Assembly: GCA_049999765.1 (NCBI GenBank)
Contig: JBNGIQ010002828.1
Coordinates: 1-28,608 of the forward strand
DNA: 28,608 bases
Origin: Phaeoceros laevis
Taxonomy: Eukaryota > Anthocerotophyta > Anthocerotopsida > Notothyladales
Reading direction: 5' to 3'
Positions 1 through 8,611 of this stretch are shown here, piece after piece. The position numbers were made by a program, and so were the translations under genes. The notes under the pieces are model-generated. The model searched no databases. It worked only from the letters and a program-made list of their open reading frames with translations, and was not told the origin of the DNA. How positions within the stretch are numbered: position 1 is the first letter of the stretch; each line of letters opens with the position of its first letter.

Positions 1-2
1 TG

Positions 3-245
3 TCTGAGAAGGAGAAAGAAGATGAACTGTGTGGGCATGCTGAGAAGCTAGCTTTGGCGTTTGGTCTCTTGAACACTCCCTGTGGCACACCTCTGCTGGT
101 AACCAAAAACCTGCGGATGTGCAGGGACTGCCACTCTTCCACCGAGATTATGTCAAGGGTTGAAACGAGGGACATCGTTGTGCGGGACGCACACCGTGTG
201 CATCGATTCGAGGCGGGGTCCTGTAGCTGTAAGGGTCGACATTGA
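3..245 (+). CDS. DYW-type PPR protein, C-terminal end (5' truncated by window edge)
   Basis: The frame is open from base 3 to the TGA at 243-245, giving 80 residues with no start in the window. It matches the second half of the DYW cytidine-deaminase-like domain of plant PPR organelle RNA-editing factors. Visible are the HAE triad (36-44, family HxE), the LALAFGLLNTPxGTP stretch, the zinc-binding CRDCH (120-134, family CxxCH), IVVRDAHRVHRF, and the second zinc site with CSC (222-230). The family normally finishes CSCGDYW; this protein finishes CSC-KGRH. PPR-DYW proteins act in mitochondria or plastids, where the PPR array (outside the window) selects the RNA site and the DYW domain performs editing. 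All zinc ligands visible here are intact, so the altered end looks like a variant subgroup rather than decay. Family assignment is firm; target and organelle are unknown. Confidence 0.88.
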   Translation, partial: SEKEKEDELCGHAEKLALAFGLLNTPCGTPLLVTKNLRMCRDCHSSTEIMSRVETRDIVVRDAHRVHRFEAGSCSCKGRH

Positions 246-1265
246 GAGAGAAGAAAACTTCCCAACTGAAGCAGTTCCACCACCTGCCTGCTGTTGGTCA
301 CGCTGGTTACTCGGTGTAGCCTTGAGAAACGAGACAACCACGGTGATTTCAGGTTATCAATGGAACAATACTTCCTTAGACACCAATGCCATCCTAGTAC
401 GAGTAAGTGTCACAATAAAACACTAGAATCCATATTGCTCCTGTGGCTTTTAGAACTTCCCGATTTTGACTACGGGGTGAACAGTTCACTTGCAGCAAGA
501 TGTTGCACATGGAAACGGAAGCCGTCTTTGGGGTAGACAAGGGAAGGGCATCCGGACTATCAACTGGTAGGACAGCTCGCAGTGGAGAGAACCTTGAGCG
601 GCTACATTTTTAGGTCCACAAAGGCCCTGTGACAAATGGTGTACCGGACGCTGGTCGCTCTCACACCAAAACAGACACCAAAACAGCTCTGCGGGTATTG
701 AACGACTTAGGCCCCAGCAGGGGATAGACTGGAAAGCTGGTTTACTCCCCAGTGAGCAATTTACAGGTGGCGGCATCTGCATGCTGACCAGTGAGGTTGT
801 AGTGACCTAGGGGAACCTGCAATTGGTAGAATTGGCGCTATTTGTGCAACCTTGGGCAGCTGGTGCCACTGACAAGTTTATGTGTAAGCAATTGACCAAG
901 TGACCAGTACGGGACCTGGATGCCAGTTGCAAGCGATTTGTCTCAGCAACAAAAGCTACAGCAGCAAGTCAATGGTAGTGCTGCATACTTGCTGCTCACG
1001 TCAGGAACTTATCAGGACCGCTTCTTCTCCACCGCCAAGTGCAACAGCCCTTCGTGGCCGGCAACCATGGGATGGCTAGTCATTTGTATCTAGTGACTGC
1101 AGTTCTCTTCAGAGCTCAAACTCCAATAATATGGCATTGCCGGCTGACGATGAGAGGAAAAAGACTCCAGGAGCCCTTGCCACAGTTTGACAGGAGCTAG
1201 CTAGCAACTGGCATAGGAGCGGGCAGGCCAGGCCTGGGAGGAAAACTTAAAGCTGACCATGGCAT
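246..1265. other. Spacer after the PPR gene, no gene seen
   Basis: About 1 kb without a recognisable coding region on either strand. Only short open frames with no family resemblance occur. The first 200 bases are probably PPR 3' UTR. I see no transposon ends, RNA gene or tandem repeat. Confidence 0.6.
414..419 (+). promoter_or_regulatory. Candidate poly(A) signal for the PPR gene
   Basis: A canonical AATAAA hexamer lies about 170 bases after the PPR stop codon on the same strand. This is a plausible 3' UTR length. Plant poly(A) signals are loose, so it is only a candidate. Confidence 0.35.
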
Positions 1266-1833
1266 AAGTGATTGCTGTGGCACGGGCGGCCAGCAGCTTC
1301 CAAGCCTTATTCAAGTACTGCTCGACTTGGTGGCCGCTTTCCGCACGGCTGTCAAGGATGTGGAGACGGCGCCGGGGAAGACAAAAGAGCTGGCGGTCCA
1401 AGTGGACAACGCCAGCACCATCCTCAAGAGCCTGGGAAAGGCCGAAGGCTATGAGGAACTGCTTACTCCTCACGTGACAGCCCTTGGCGAGCAGCTGCTT
1501 CTGGCCCTGGAGAAAGTGCAGAATGACGACTGGCGCAATAAGAACGGCAAGGGTGTGGACCTGGCCAAGGCTCTGTTTCACCGTGGAGCAAGAAAGTGGA
1601 ACACGAGCAGCAAGGAGATTCGAGACAGCATCCGACAGCTCATGGAAGACCTCTCGCAGGCCACCCCTATACCATCAACCAACCGAGCATCCCCTTGTTT
1701 CCGTCCTTGGCTTCAGCGAAAAGAGCCAGGAACAAGAGGATAGGCCGGCCGCATTGCCTGTAGCGGAGCAGGATGAAGCCACCAGCTCGGTGCGTGATAT
1801 GGAGGTGGAGCCGCCGGATCCGCCAATCTGCTG
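1266..1833 (+). pseudogene. Unidentified helical coding stretch, probably frameshifted
   Basis: One frame is open from about 1266 to the stop ending at 1743. It encodes an alpha-helical, charged sequence (for example LVAAFRTAVKDVETAP, LAVQVDNASTILKSLG, DLAKALFHRGARKWN). No initiator ATG in this frame precedes the coherent part, and GTG or CTG codons are the only early candidates. Past about 1670 the sense appears to continue in the next frame, which runs to a stop at 1832-1834 with an acidic Pro/Glu-rich tail, so a frameshift near 1670-1690 is likely. I do not recognise the family. The helical, Lys/Leu-periodic character loosely recalls the N-terminal helical domains of MLKL/RPW8-like plant proteins, but no diagnostic motif is visible. 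It lies immediately upstream of the PRP17 copy and may have decayed with it. Confidence 0.35.
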
Positions 1834-2888
1834 ATGCAACTTTCTAAGACCTGCGCACCGGAGGTTGGTGATTCCTTCGTGTCGTTCAACCCCAATGGCA
1901 CCCTTGCTACGGACTGGAAGCGACCTATCGACCTTTCGCAGCACACGGTGACCTTCAACCCGACCAGCTTTGGGCACCGATTGCGGGCCGTGCACACCCA
2001 TTCGCCAAGGATGGGCTTGCCCAGGGGCTCCGCAACCACAAGCTGGAGTTTGTGGGGGACGCAGCCATTGCACCTCTCATGTTCTACGAGCAATACAACA
2101 CTTTCCACACCTATGGGTACGTGGCAGACCCGGCGGGGGTGGTGGGGACTAACCTAGTGGGCGACCTGGAGGCTTCCCTGAAGAGTCAAGGTGCTTCAGT
2201 GGTAGCTTGAGGCAGAAGGAGCACAGGAAGAGGAAAGCTCTGAGGAAGGCAGATAAGAACGAGAAAGAAGAGAAGGAGGAGGGTGACGGAGACTCGGATG
2301 TGGAAGCAGGAGATGGCACCGACAACACCGAGGATAATAATCCTGCTACAGACGAGTGGTTACTCAAGAATACCAAGGGCCCCTGGTCTGGGAAAAAGGA
2401 GGGGTTGCAAGGGGAACTTACTGAAGAACAGAACAAGAATGCTGCAGAGCATGAGCCGAAGAGATGGGGGAGAAGGTGGAGATGGAGGATAAGGGCACTT
2501 TCCATGGCAAGGAAGCGTTCGATTATCAAGGCAGGTCCTGGATTGCCCCTCCCAAGGATGTGAAAGCCAGTAATGAGCATTGCTACATCCCTAAAAGATG
2601 GGTTCATACGTGGAGCGGCACACAAAGGGTGTTGCTGCTATCCGGTTTGTCCCAAGTATGGCCACCTCCTCAGAGTATGCCTGCCATGTGAACTTCTCTC
2701 CCGACGGCAGGTTCATTATGTCCTGTGACGGTGAGGGTAGGTGCTGGTTCTGGGATTGGAAAACTTGCAAGGTATTTCGCACCCTGAAATGCCATGAGTG
2801 TGTGTGCGTCGGTGCTGAATGGCATCCTCTTGAGCAAAGCAAAGTTACCACAAGCGGCTGCGATAGCGAAATCAAGTTTTGGGACTAG
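1834..2888 (+). pseudogene. CDC40: Intronless, frameshifted and internally deleted copy of pre-mRNA-processing factor 17
   Basis: Functional PRP17/CDC40 is a WD40 spliceosome protein needed for the second splicing step. Several frames here together follow its order: [14 protein letters not shown] (about 1925-1962), then after a shift near 1963 LWAPI and [28 protein letters not shown] and VGDLEA, up to an in-frame TGA at 2208-2210. The next frame gives the basic/acidic linker and [10 protein letters not shown]. After another shift near 2460 come [20 protein letters not shown] and [14 protein letters not shown] further shift near 2617 leads to [10 protein letters not shown]. At about 2665-2675 the sequence jumps directly to [13 protein letters not shown] of the last blades, so most of the WD40 propeller is missing. 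The end [10 protein letters not shown] plus TAG (2886-2888) coincides with the family terminus. Absence of introns across the whole match suggests a retrocopy, but no poly(A) tail or target-site duplication is visible. It cannot encode a working PRP17. Confidence 0.85.
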
Positions 2889-3635
2889 AAAAGCTCTGCC
2901 TGCTTTTGTTTTGCAGCTCCGGAGATCGGTCTCCTTGCAGATTGAGACGTTGAGGTAGAAATTGAGGTAGGCAGTCTGGCAGCGAACCATGTATTCTATC
3001 ACGTCAGAAATCAGAGAAAATTCAAGTCGGACGGCGGATCTTCCTGGGAATTTGATAACTTCTTGTTCAGCTGTTATTCCAATTTCTAATTGAATCGTCT
3101 CTGTTTCTGGTGATCAATCGTAATGTCCTGCCACGTCAGTATGACGCCGTCGAGGCGCCGAGGCATGCCACGTCAATTGACCATTCACATCTCGACACGT
3201 CGGACCACTCTGTGTGGACCAATGAGGTAAGGGCTTTACTGTAGTTATTGGCAGATGCTGTTAATGACGAGGTGTAAAACCTGCGGGCACTCTGGAAGAC
3301 AGCCGGACTTAACTCGTCTCTAGTCTCTGAGCGCACAACAAAGATGGCTCTGCCGATGCTTCTTCCATGAATGTCAGATTTTTTGGGTCCTGTCGTCCCG
3401 GCTGGTGCGCCTCGGAGGTGGTAGTATTCGTTTACACTGCAGGGTTTGAGCAGGAGAAATTCACGGCATGGCACCGTTCGAGAAGCTGGATTTCATCTTA
3501 CGCATGAGCTTAGTTCTGGCTCTGTGATGCGGGTCAGGAATATCAACTGCATGTACTGGCAATTGGGATGCAGTTTTGTAGATGAGTTGGTCGCGACCCG
3601 ATTTTTGGTAGTTAGAACGAGCTGAGGCTGCAACG
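2889..3635 (+). other. Spacer with the ERDJ3A promoter and 5' UTR
   Basis: There is no coding region. The stretch lies between the PRP17 pseudogene and the ERDJ3A start codon. The portion around 3120-3225 is rich in ACGT-core motifs (separate entry). The last 100-200 bases before 3636 are likely 5' UTR. Short open frames on the minus strand here have no family resemblance. Confidence 0.55.
3131..3223 (+). promoter_or_regulatory. ACGT-core motif cluster: two CCACGTCA elements, a relative and a CCAAT box
   Basis: TGCCACGTCA occurs twice, with exact CCACGTCA at 3131-3138 and 3168-3175. A related GACACGTCGG lies at 3194-3203 and a CCAAT box at 3219-3223. CCACGTCA is the reverse complement of TGACGTGG, the bZIP site used in the unfolded-protein response by XBP1-like and plant bZIP28/bZIP60 factors. 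It also resembles ABRE/G-box sites. The cluster is about 410-505 bases upstream of the start codon of an ER chaperone gene, which is the kind of gene that response controls. I see no perfect ERSE (CCAAT-N10-CACG). Function is inferred from motif and neighbour. Confidence 0.5.
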
Positions 3636-6354
3636 ATGTATCGCTTTGGAGAACCGGCTTGCCACCGGTGGAAGTGGCAGAGCACATCGCTGGCGCTGGT
3701 GGCAGTGTTCCTGGTTCTGCTTTTCTGCTCTGGAGTGGAGAGCAAGGCGGGCAAGGATTTATACAAGGTTTGGGATGCTACCATTCGCTTGGTCTGGATT
3801 GCAATTGGGAAAGGGAAGCTCTTCAATGTGGGAAGTTACTTACAAAGTAACTCTTTGGGCCAGAAACTGGTTTGTGAAGTCGGGGTGGGCAGAAGCGGCT
3901 TGTGATTGCATTGCATTCTATGCCAAAGGATACAGTTATTGTACCCAAGCGTTGCTTTTCTTCCTTATGTCAGTGGCTAAGTCCTGCCCACTTCTGAGTG
4001 TGACTAGTTTCGCCAGCACTTGCTTGAGAGGAGAATGATAAACCGTTGGGTGGTTTCAGATCTTAGGAGTTGATAAACAGGCTAGCCAAGCTGACATTAA
4101 GAAGGCATTTCACAAGTATGGCTTTTTACCCTGCTGTTTGTGCACCCGCATCCGTGATTTCCCTTATGTTCGAATGACTTCTTACTTTCAGAAGGCAATG
4201 CTATGTTCTAGAGTTATGCAGCTTTTTGCCCTAACTAACTGCACACCCTTGGAATGTCTGTGGGCATCATGCTGTAGGCTATCGCTCAAGTATCACCCTG
4301 ACAAGAATCCTTCCAAGGACGCACAAGTGAAGTTCACAGAAATTAGCAACGGTAATTACGTTTGGCATGGTTGTGTGAGGTTTGGAACACATTTGGTGTA
4401 GGTTTTGGCTACTCCTATCAGATCAGGAGTCGAAGCTTAAGTCATGTAGCCACAGTGCAACTATCTCTGCAGAGTAAATTGAGATTGGTGGCCCCAAATG
4501 GGAACCTACTGTGGTTATGTCAAATATTGCTAGGTAGCTGGAACATTGGAGAGAATACTTGGCCTTGGCTAGCTGGTGAAACTGATGAACATGCTATTCT
4601 TGATTTTGCAGCATATGATGTCTTGTCCGATGAGCAGAAAAGAACAAACTATGACACATACGGGGATCCAGCTGGGCCTACGGGTCCAACTGGGGGACCC
4701 CATGGGTGGCACCACCAGTCATCTGGTGGTGGTGGGCATACATTTTTTGGATCCCAGCCACACTTCACCTTTTCATATGGTGGAGATAGTGGTGGTGCAT
4801 CTGGTGGTTTTGGAAATATGTTCGAGTCATTCTTTGGCGGATCCACCTTTGGCGGCAATTTTGGTGGCAGAAATCAAGGGAGCTCACAATACCAGGGACA
4901 GAGAGGACGTAGATCCTCCTTGTTTGACTCTATGGAGGGTGTTGAGAAGTTCTCTGGACTTAATTTCAGGCAGCAGGTCGTAGACAAGGGAAAACTGACC
5001 TGGCTGGTGCTGTTCTACAATCCTTACAGTCAGAACCTGGAAGGCATCGCCTCTGCTGTCAAGGACGTTGTGAATAGTTTAAGGGGCATGATAAAGGTAC
5101 GCAGCATTCTACCAGTCTGTGTTAGTGGAGAATGCGGATGTGATTGTCCTAAGGTTTAGTGTCAAAAGCATTTTAGATTGTGTCCCAGGTGACGTCTATT
5201 GTGTGTCAATACAGGTAGGGGTCATTGACTGCCATGCGGAGAGAAATCTTTGTGAGAAGGAAGGTGCACTACCTCTTCAAGATGCAAGAGCTTTTGTGTA
5301 CCCATATGGTGGCTCTGCTCCTGGGGAGTACAACGGTGGTTGGACCGCGAAGTCATTGAAAACATTTGTAGTTACGTACTTACCCAAATTATCTACACGG
5401 CTAGATACTCAGAATTTCCTCCAGGTTTACCCGGACTATCACGTCCTCCCTCGTGTGATACTACTAACAAAGAAGAAGGAAACACCTGCTATGTGGCGTG
5501 CACTTAGTGGCATTTTTGATAATCAAGTGGCGTTTTTCGACTCACAGGTAAGACTTCATTGGACTGCTTGCCCTTGAGGAGCACTTGGACTTTGATTGTT
5601 TGCTGACGGCTGGGGGGTACTTATGATCTGGTTGCAGGTAGATGATGAACTTGATCCGCTGGCTACAAGATTTGGAGTTAAAGAATTTCCAGCTGTTGTG
5701 GGCGTTCTGTCTAATCGAAAGGAGTCGCTACTGGTGGGCAAGGATGACTTGGAGGGTACTAATTTTAAGTTCGAAGATCTGAAAGCGCTGATTGACAAAC
5801 TTCGTCAGGAGAGTAAAGAAGCAGGAGCAAAGCAAGGAGGCACACAGTCAGATGGGCATGTTCCTTTCCTTTCGAAGTCCAATTTTGGTCTGATTTGTGG
5901 GGAGGACACTTCGTTGTGCATATTTGCAGTGGTCAAAAGTGCAAAACATGCTGAGAAGATGCAGCAAATCGTGATTGAGGTAAGCACTAGGCATGCCGTT
6001 TTGCAGATGCTTCGTATACTGATCAGCTCAATCTTTCTGACCCTAGCTACTTCTTTCGTACAGGTATCTCAAAAAACTTTGCTTAGGCAGGTGGACGGTT
6101 ATGGCGTGAAGAAGTCAGCATTGTCCTACAGCCTCGTGGATGCAAGTAAACAGTCATCATTTCTCCAAGCATTTGGCAATCCCAAGTTCCCGAAGTCCGA
6201 CACTGTGCTGTTGGCCTTCAAGCCAAAGAGAAAGAGGTTTGCGTTGTTTAAAGGAGTGTTAACCCTGGAAGAAGTAGAAAGCTTTGTGACTGGAGCACTA
6301 GGAGGTGACGTGCAGTTCAACGCATGTAAAAAACATCCGGTGCTGTCCATGTAA
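3636..6354 (+). CDS. ERDJ3A: ER-luminal DnaJ/thioredoxin-like protein, ERDJ3A/TMS1 type
   Basis: Seven exons: 3636-3767, 4060-4115, 4278-4351, 4612-5096, 5215-5547, 5638-5979, 6064-6354. All junctions are GT-AG and in phase, giving 570 residues (Arabidopsis TMS1/ERdj3A is about 570). Residues 1-36 form a signal peptide with hydrophobic core LALVAVFLVLLF. A J-domain follows (ILGVDKQASQADIKKAF, with HPD at about 69-71, and AYDVLSDEQKR). A Gly/Ser-rich segment then leads to a thioredoxin-fold region (LTWLVLFYNPYSQN) and a conserved C-terminal part (SYSLVDASKQSSFL, VLLAFKPKRKRFALFKG). The protein should act as an Hsp70/BiP co-chaperone in the ER lumen; TMS1 in Arabidopsis supports pollen-tube thermotolerance. 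The thioredoxin region has no CxxC, so redox catalysis is not expected. There is no KDEL-type retention signal at the C-terminus. The start is the first ATG giving a signal peptide. Confidence 0.95.
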
Positions 6355-6511
6355 ACTGCGGAGAATGCAGAATTGAGCAACTTCTGGAAGCAAAAAAGGT
6401 TGTGATTGATCCATTTATCTTTTCCGTGAATTCACCACCCATTTGGAATTGTAATAATACAGGGGAGCAAACTGGTTCATAAACCTACGATTAGGACGGT
6501 GTTACTCCCAA
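6355..6511. other. Convergent 3' ends of ERDJ3A and the CAT gene
   Basis: Only 157 bases separate the two stop codons, so the 3' UTRs probably overlap or abut. A/T-rich stretches (for example AATAAT near 6453) could serve as poly(A) signals. Nothing else is seen. Confidence 0.6.
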
Positions 6512-8611
6512 TCACCTCACCGTCTCCGGTTGCCCGGTAGATAGTGAACGCTTGTTGCCTTCTTCCAGGAGTTGGGTCTCTTTTTCCGATTCCCTGAACT
6601 GCTGTTCGGATGCTTTGGCGACATCGTAGGAAGCATGCAACCCAAAGAAGAAATAGTAGACCACCATAATCCCTGTCCAAACTCCAAATCTTATGAAAGA
6701 TTGGCTGTCAATGGTGCCCATCAGAAATACGTTGAAGGCAATGGACAGGGATGGCAGCCAGGGCACCAAGGGGATCCCCCACACTCGAGGCTTCTTAACC
6801 ATAGGCAGGAAGAGTTGCAGGCCCAAAGTGGCCAATATCCACATTGCGATGAACAGTATATAGAGATAGTGCCACCCATCCTCAAGAGCGTAGTATGCAG
6901 CAATGCCGATGTTGGAGGCGACAATCAGCAGAATGAAGCATATCAGCAAGCTGAGCTGGACCTGGCTGCTCTCACCTTCTTTGTAGTAACGTCTGACCAG
7001 GATGCCGATGGCCACCAGCATGAAGATGAAGAGGGTGCTGATGGACAGAAGGTTTGCCAGGACTGGCAGCTCTGTGAAGAGGGCGAGGACAGCTGACCCC
7101 AACACCATAACTACTGTGGCGTTGATCGGTGTCCGTGTCCTCTCGTTCACCTCAGCGAACCATGGAGGAATCATGTGGCTGCGGGCTATGTGAGTGACAT
7201 ACCGTGCCTGTCCGACGGCTCCTGCCAACAGAACTGTTGTCATCCCCTTCACAGCTCCCAGGGCCACCACATACTTAGCCCAGCGCCATCCAGCAACAAC
7301 ACTGTGAGCAACAACAACGAAACACATCACAGAGGATGAGCATCTTCTTGCACAAACGATGGTGGCTCCTAGTACCTCCCTCCTGCAATATGCATGAGCA
7401 GAAATGAATGAAGAGGGGTGGGAGAACGTACTCAAAAGCAACGGAGAATCCCGCGTTGGGATCTATTTGTGTGTAGGGTTGCAGCATGGATAGCGTCAGT
7501 GCCATCAAGCAGTAAAGAACAGTGACAATGGTCATGGACCCAACCAAGCCGATGGGAATATCCCTGGCCGGATTCTTGGTCTCCTCGGCCATGGTTGCCA
7601 CTGCATCAAACCCGATGTAGGCGAAGTAGAGTACCGAGGCTGCTTGGAAAACTGCCCGAGTGCCGAAAGGAAAGAAGGGCTTCAAGTTGTCAGTGGTACC
7701 GTTGATCATTCCTGCCACCAGAGCCAGCCTGCAACATGTTACTTACATGCAGGGCTCCAGACAACAGCACTATAGCAGCAATGACTTGCTTGAGAGCTGT
7801 CCTACCTGCAATAATGACGAACAGCACGACTGCCATGTTGACAAATGAGGAAATCCAGTTGAGGACCGAGGCAGCTTTGGTGCTGAGAACCGCCACTAAT
7901 CCTGTCGCCAGGATCACCGCAACTGCTATCGGGTCCAGAACATTGTAGTTCTTGGCTAAACTGGTGGTGAAGGTAATATTTGAGCAGTTTGTGTTGATGA
8001 GGGCTGCGAAGTAGCAGGTCCAAGACCTCGCTACCGCAGCATTTGCAACAAGGTACTCCAAGATGATGTTGGCAGCCCCAATAAACGCAACAAAGTCTCC
8101 GAGCTCCACCTTCAAGTAGGCAAAAGAGCCCCCTGGAAAGCAGCCAGCCAGCCAGCCAGCCAGCAAACTCTTAGAAGCACCGGCTAAAAAATCCAACACC
8201 AGAAGGTGTAGAAAGCAATGCCCAAAACAGATCCGCTCACTCACCCGCTGCAGGAATTTCAACGGCGAACTCTGTGTAGCAGAAGACAGAGAGCATAGCG
8301 GAAACGCCTGCCACGGCATAGGAGAGCACGATAGAAGGCCCGGCGGTGTCGTGAGCCTCCTGGCCTGTGAGCACAAAAATTCCTGCACCCATCACAGCCC
8401 CGATGCTGAACCATAGTAAGTCCCACCAGTTGAGAGTCCTCTTCATTGCATGTTTGCTCCTCTGAGCTACCTCTCCCACTTCCTTCTCCGCATCAGACCG
8501 AGCAAACACCCGATCCCTGAACCGGCGCCTGGTGCTCATCACAGCTCTGCCGTAGTTCCCCCAACTCTGGAACGACTCCTCCGGGAGGAACCGCTCCTTC
8601 AAAGTCGCCAT
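6512..8611 (-). CDS. CAT1: Cationic amino acid transporter, CAT1/5/8 group (APC superfamily)
   Basis: Four exons on the minus strand: 8611-8245, 8132-7806, 7711-7432, 7301-6512, giving 587 residues. The N-terminus has FLPEESFQSWGNYG, typical of plant CATs. GAGIFVLTGQEA and the PSIVLSYAVAGVSAMLSVFC segment follow (first membrane helices), then FCYTEFAVEIPAAGGSFAYL across the first junction, AYIGFDAVATMAEETKNPARD, KGMTTVLLAGAVGQARYVTH, ISTLFIFMLVAIGILVRRYY and PLVPWLPSLSIAFNVFLMG. The length and the run of hydrophobic segments fit about 14 transmembrane helices. The family moves basic and other amino acids with protons across the plasma membrane or tonoplast. Intron 2 must end at the AG at 7713-7712: the earlier AG at 7730-7729 would shift the frame and stop at once. 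CAT1/5/8 membership follows from N-terminal and overall similarity; the exact orthologue is not certain. Confidence 0.95.
8141..8164. repeat. Tetranucleotide microsatellite (CAGC)6 in CAT intron 1
   Basis: Six perfect CAGC units, read as GCTG in the transcript. They end 7 bases before the AG of the 3' splice site of CAT intron 1 (112-nt intron, 8244-8133), within the region that should hold the polypyrimidine tract. Confidence 0.95.

Noticed and set aside
2598-2888. 96-codon open frame with PRP17 WD40 sequence, considered as a functional mini-protein
   Set aside because: It starts inside a frameshifted region, fuses fragments of the first and last WD40 blades and cannot form a propeller. Treated as part of the pseudogene.
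4362-4611. Open frame running through ERDJ3A intron 3 into exon 4
   Set aside because: The family needs EISN to join directly to AYDVLSDE. The intron has good GT and AG ends, and the translated intron has no counterpart in relatives.
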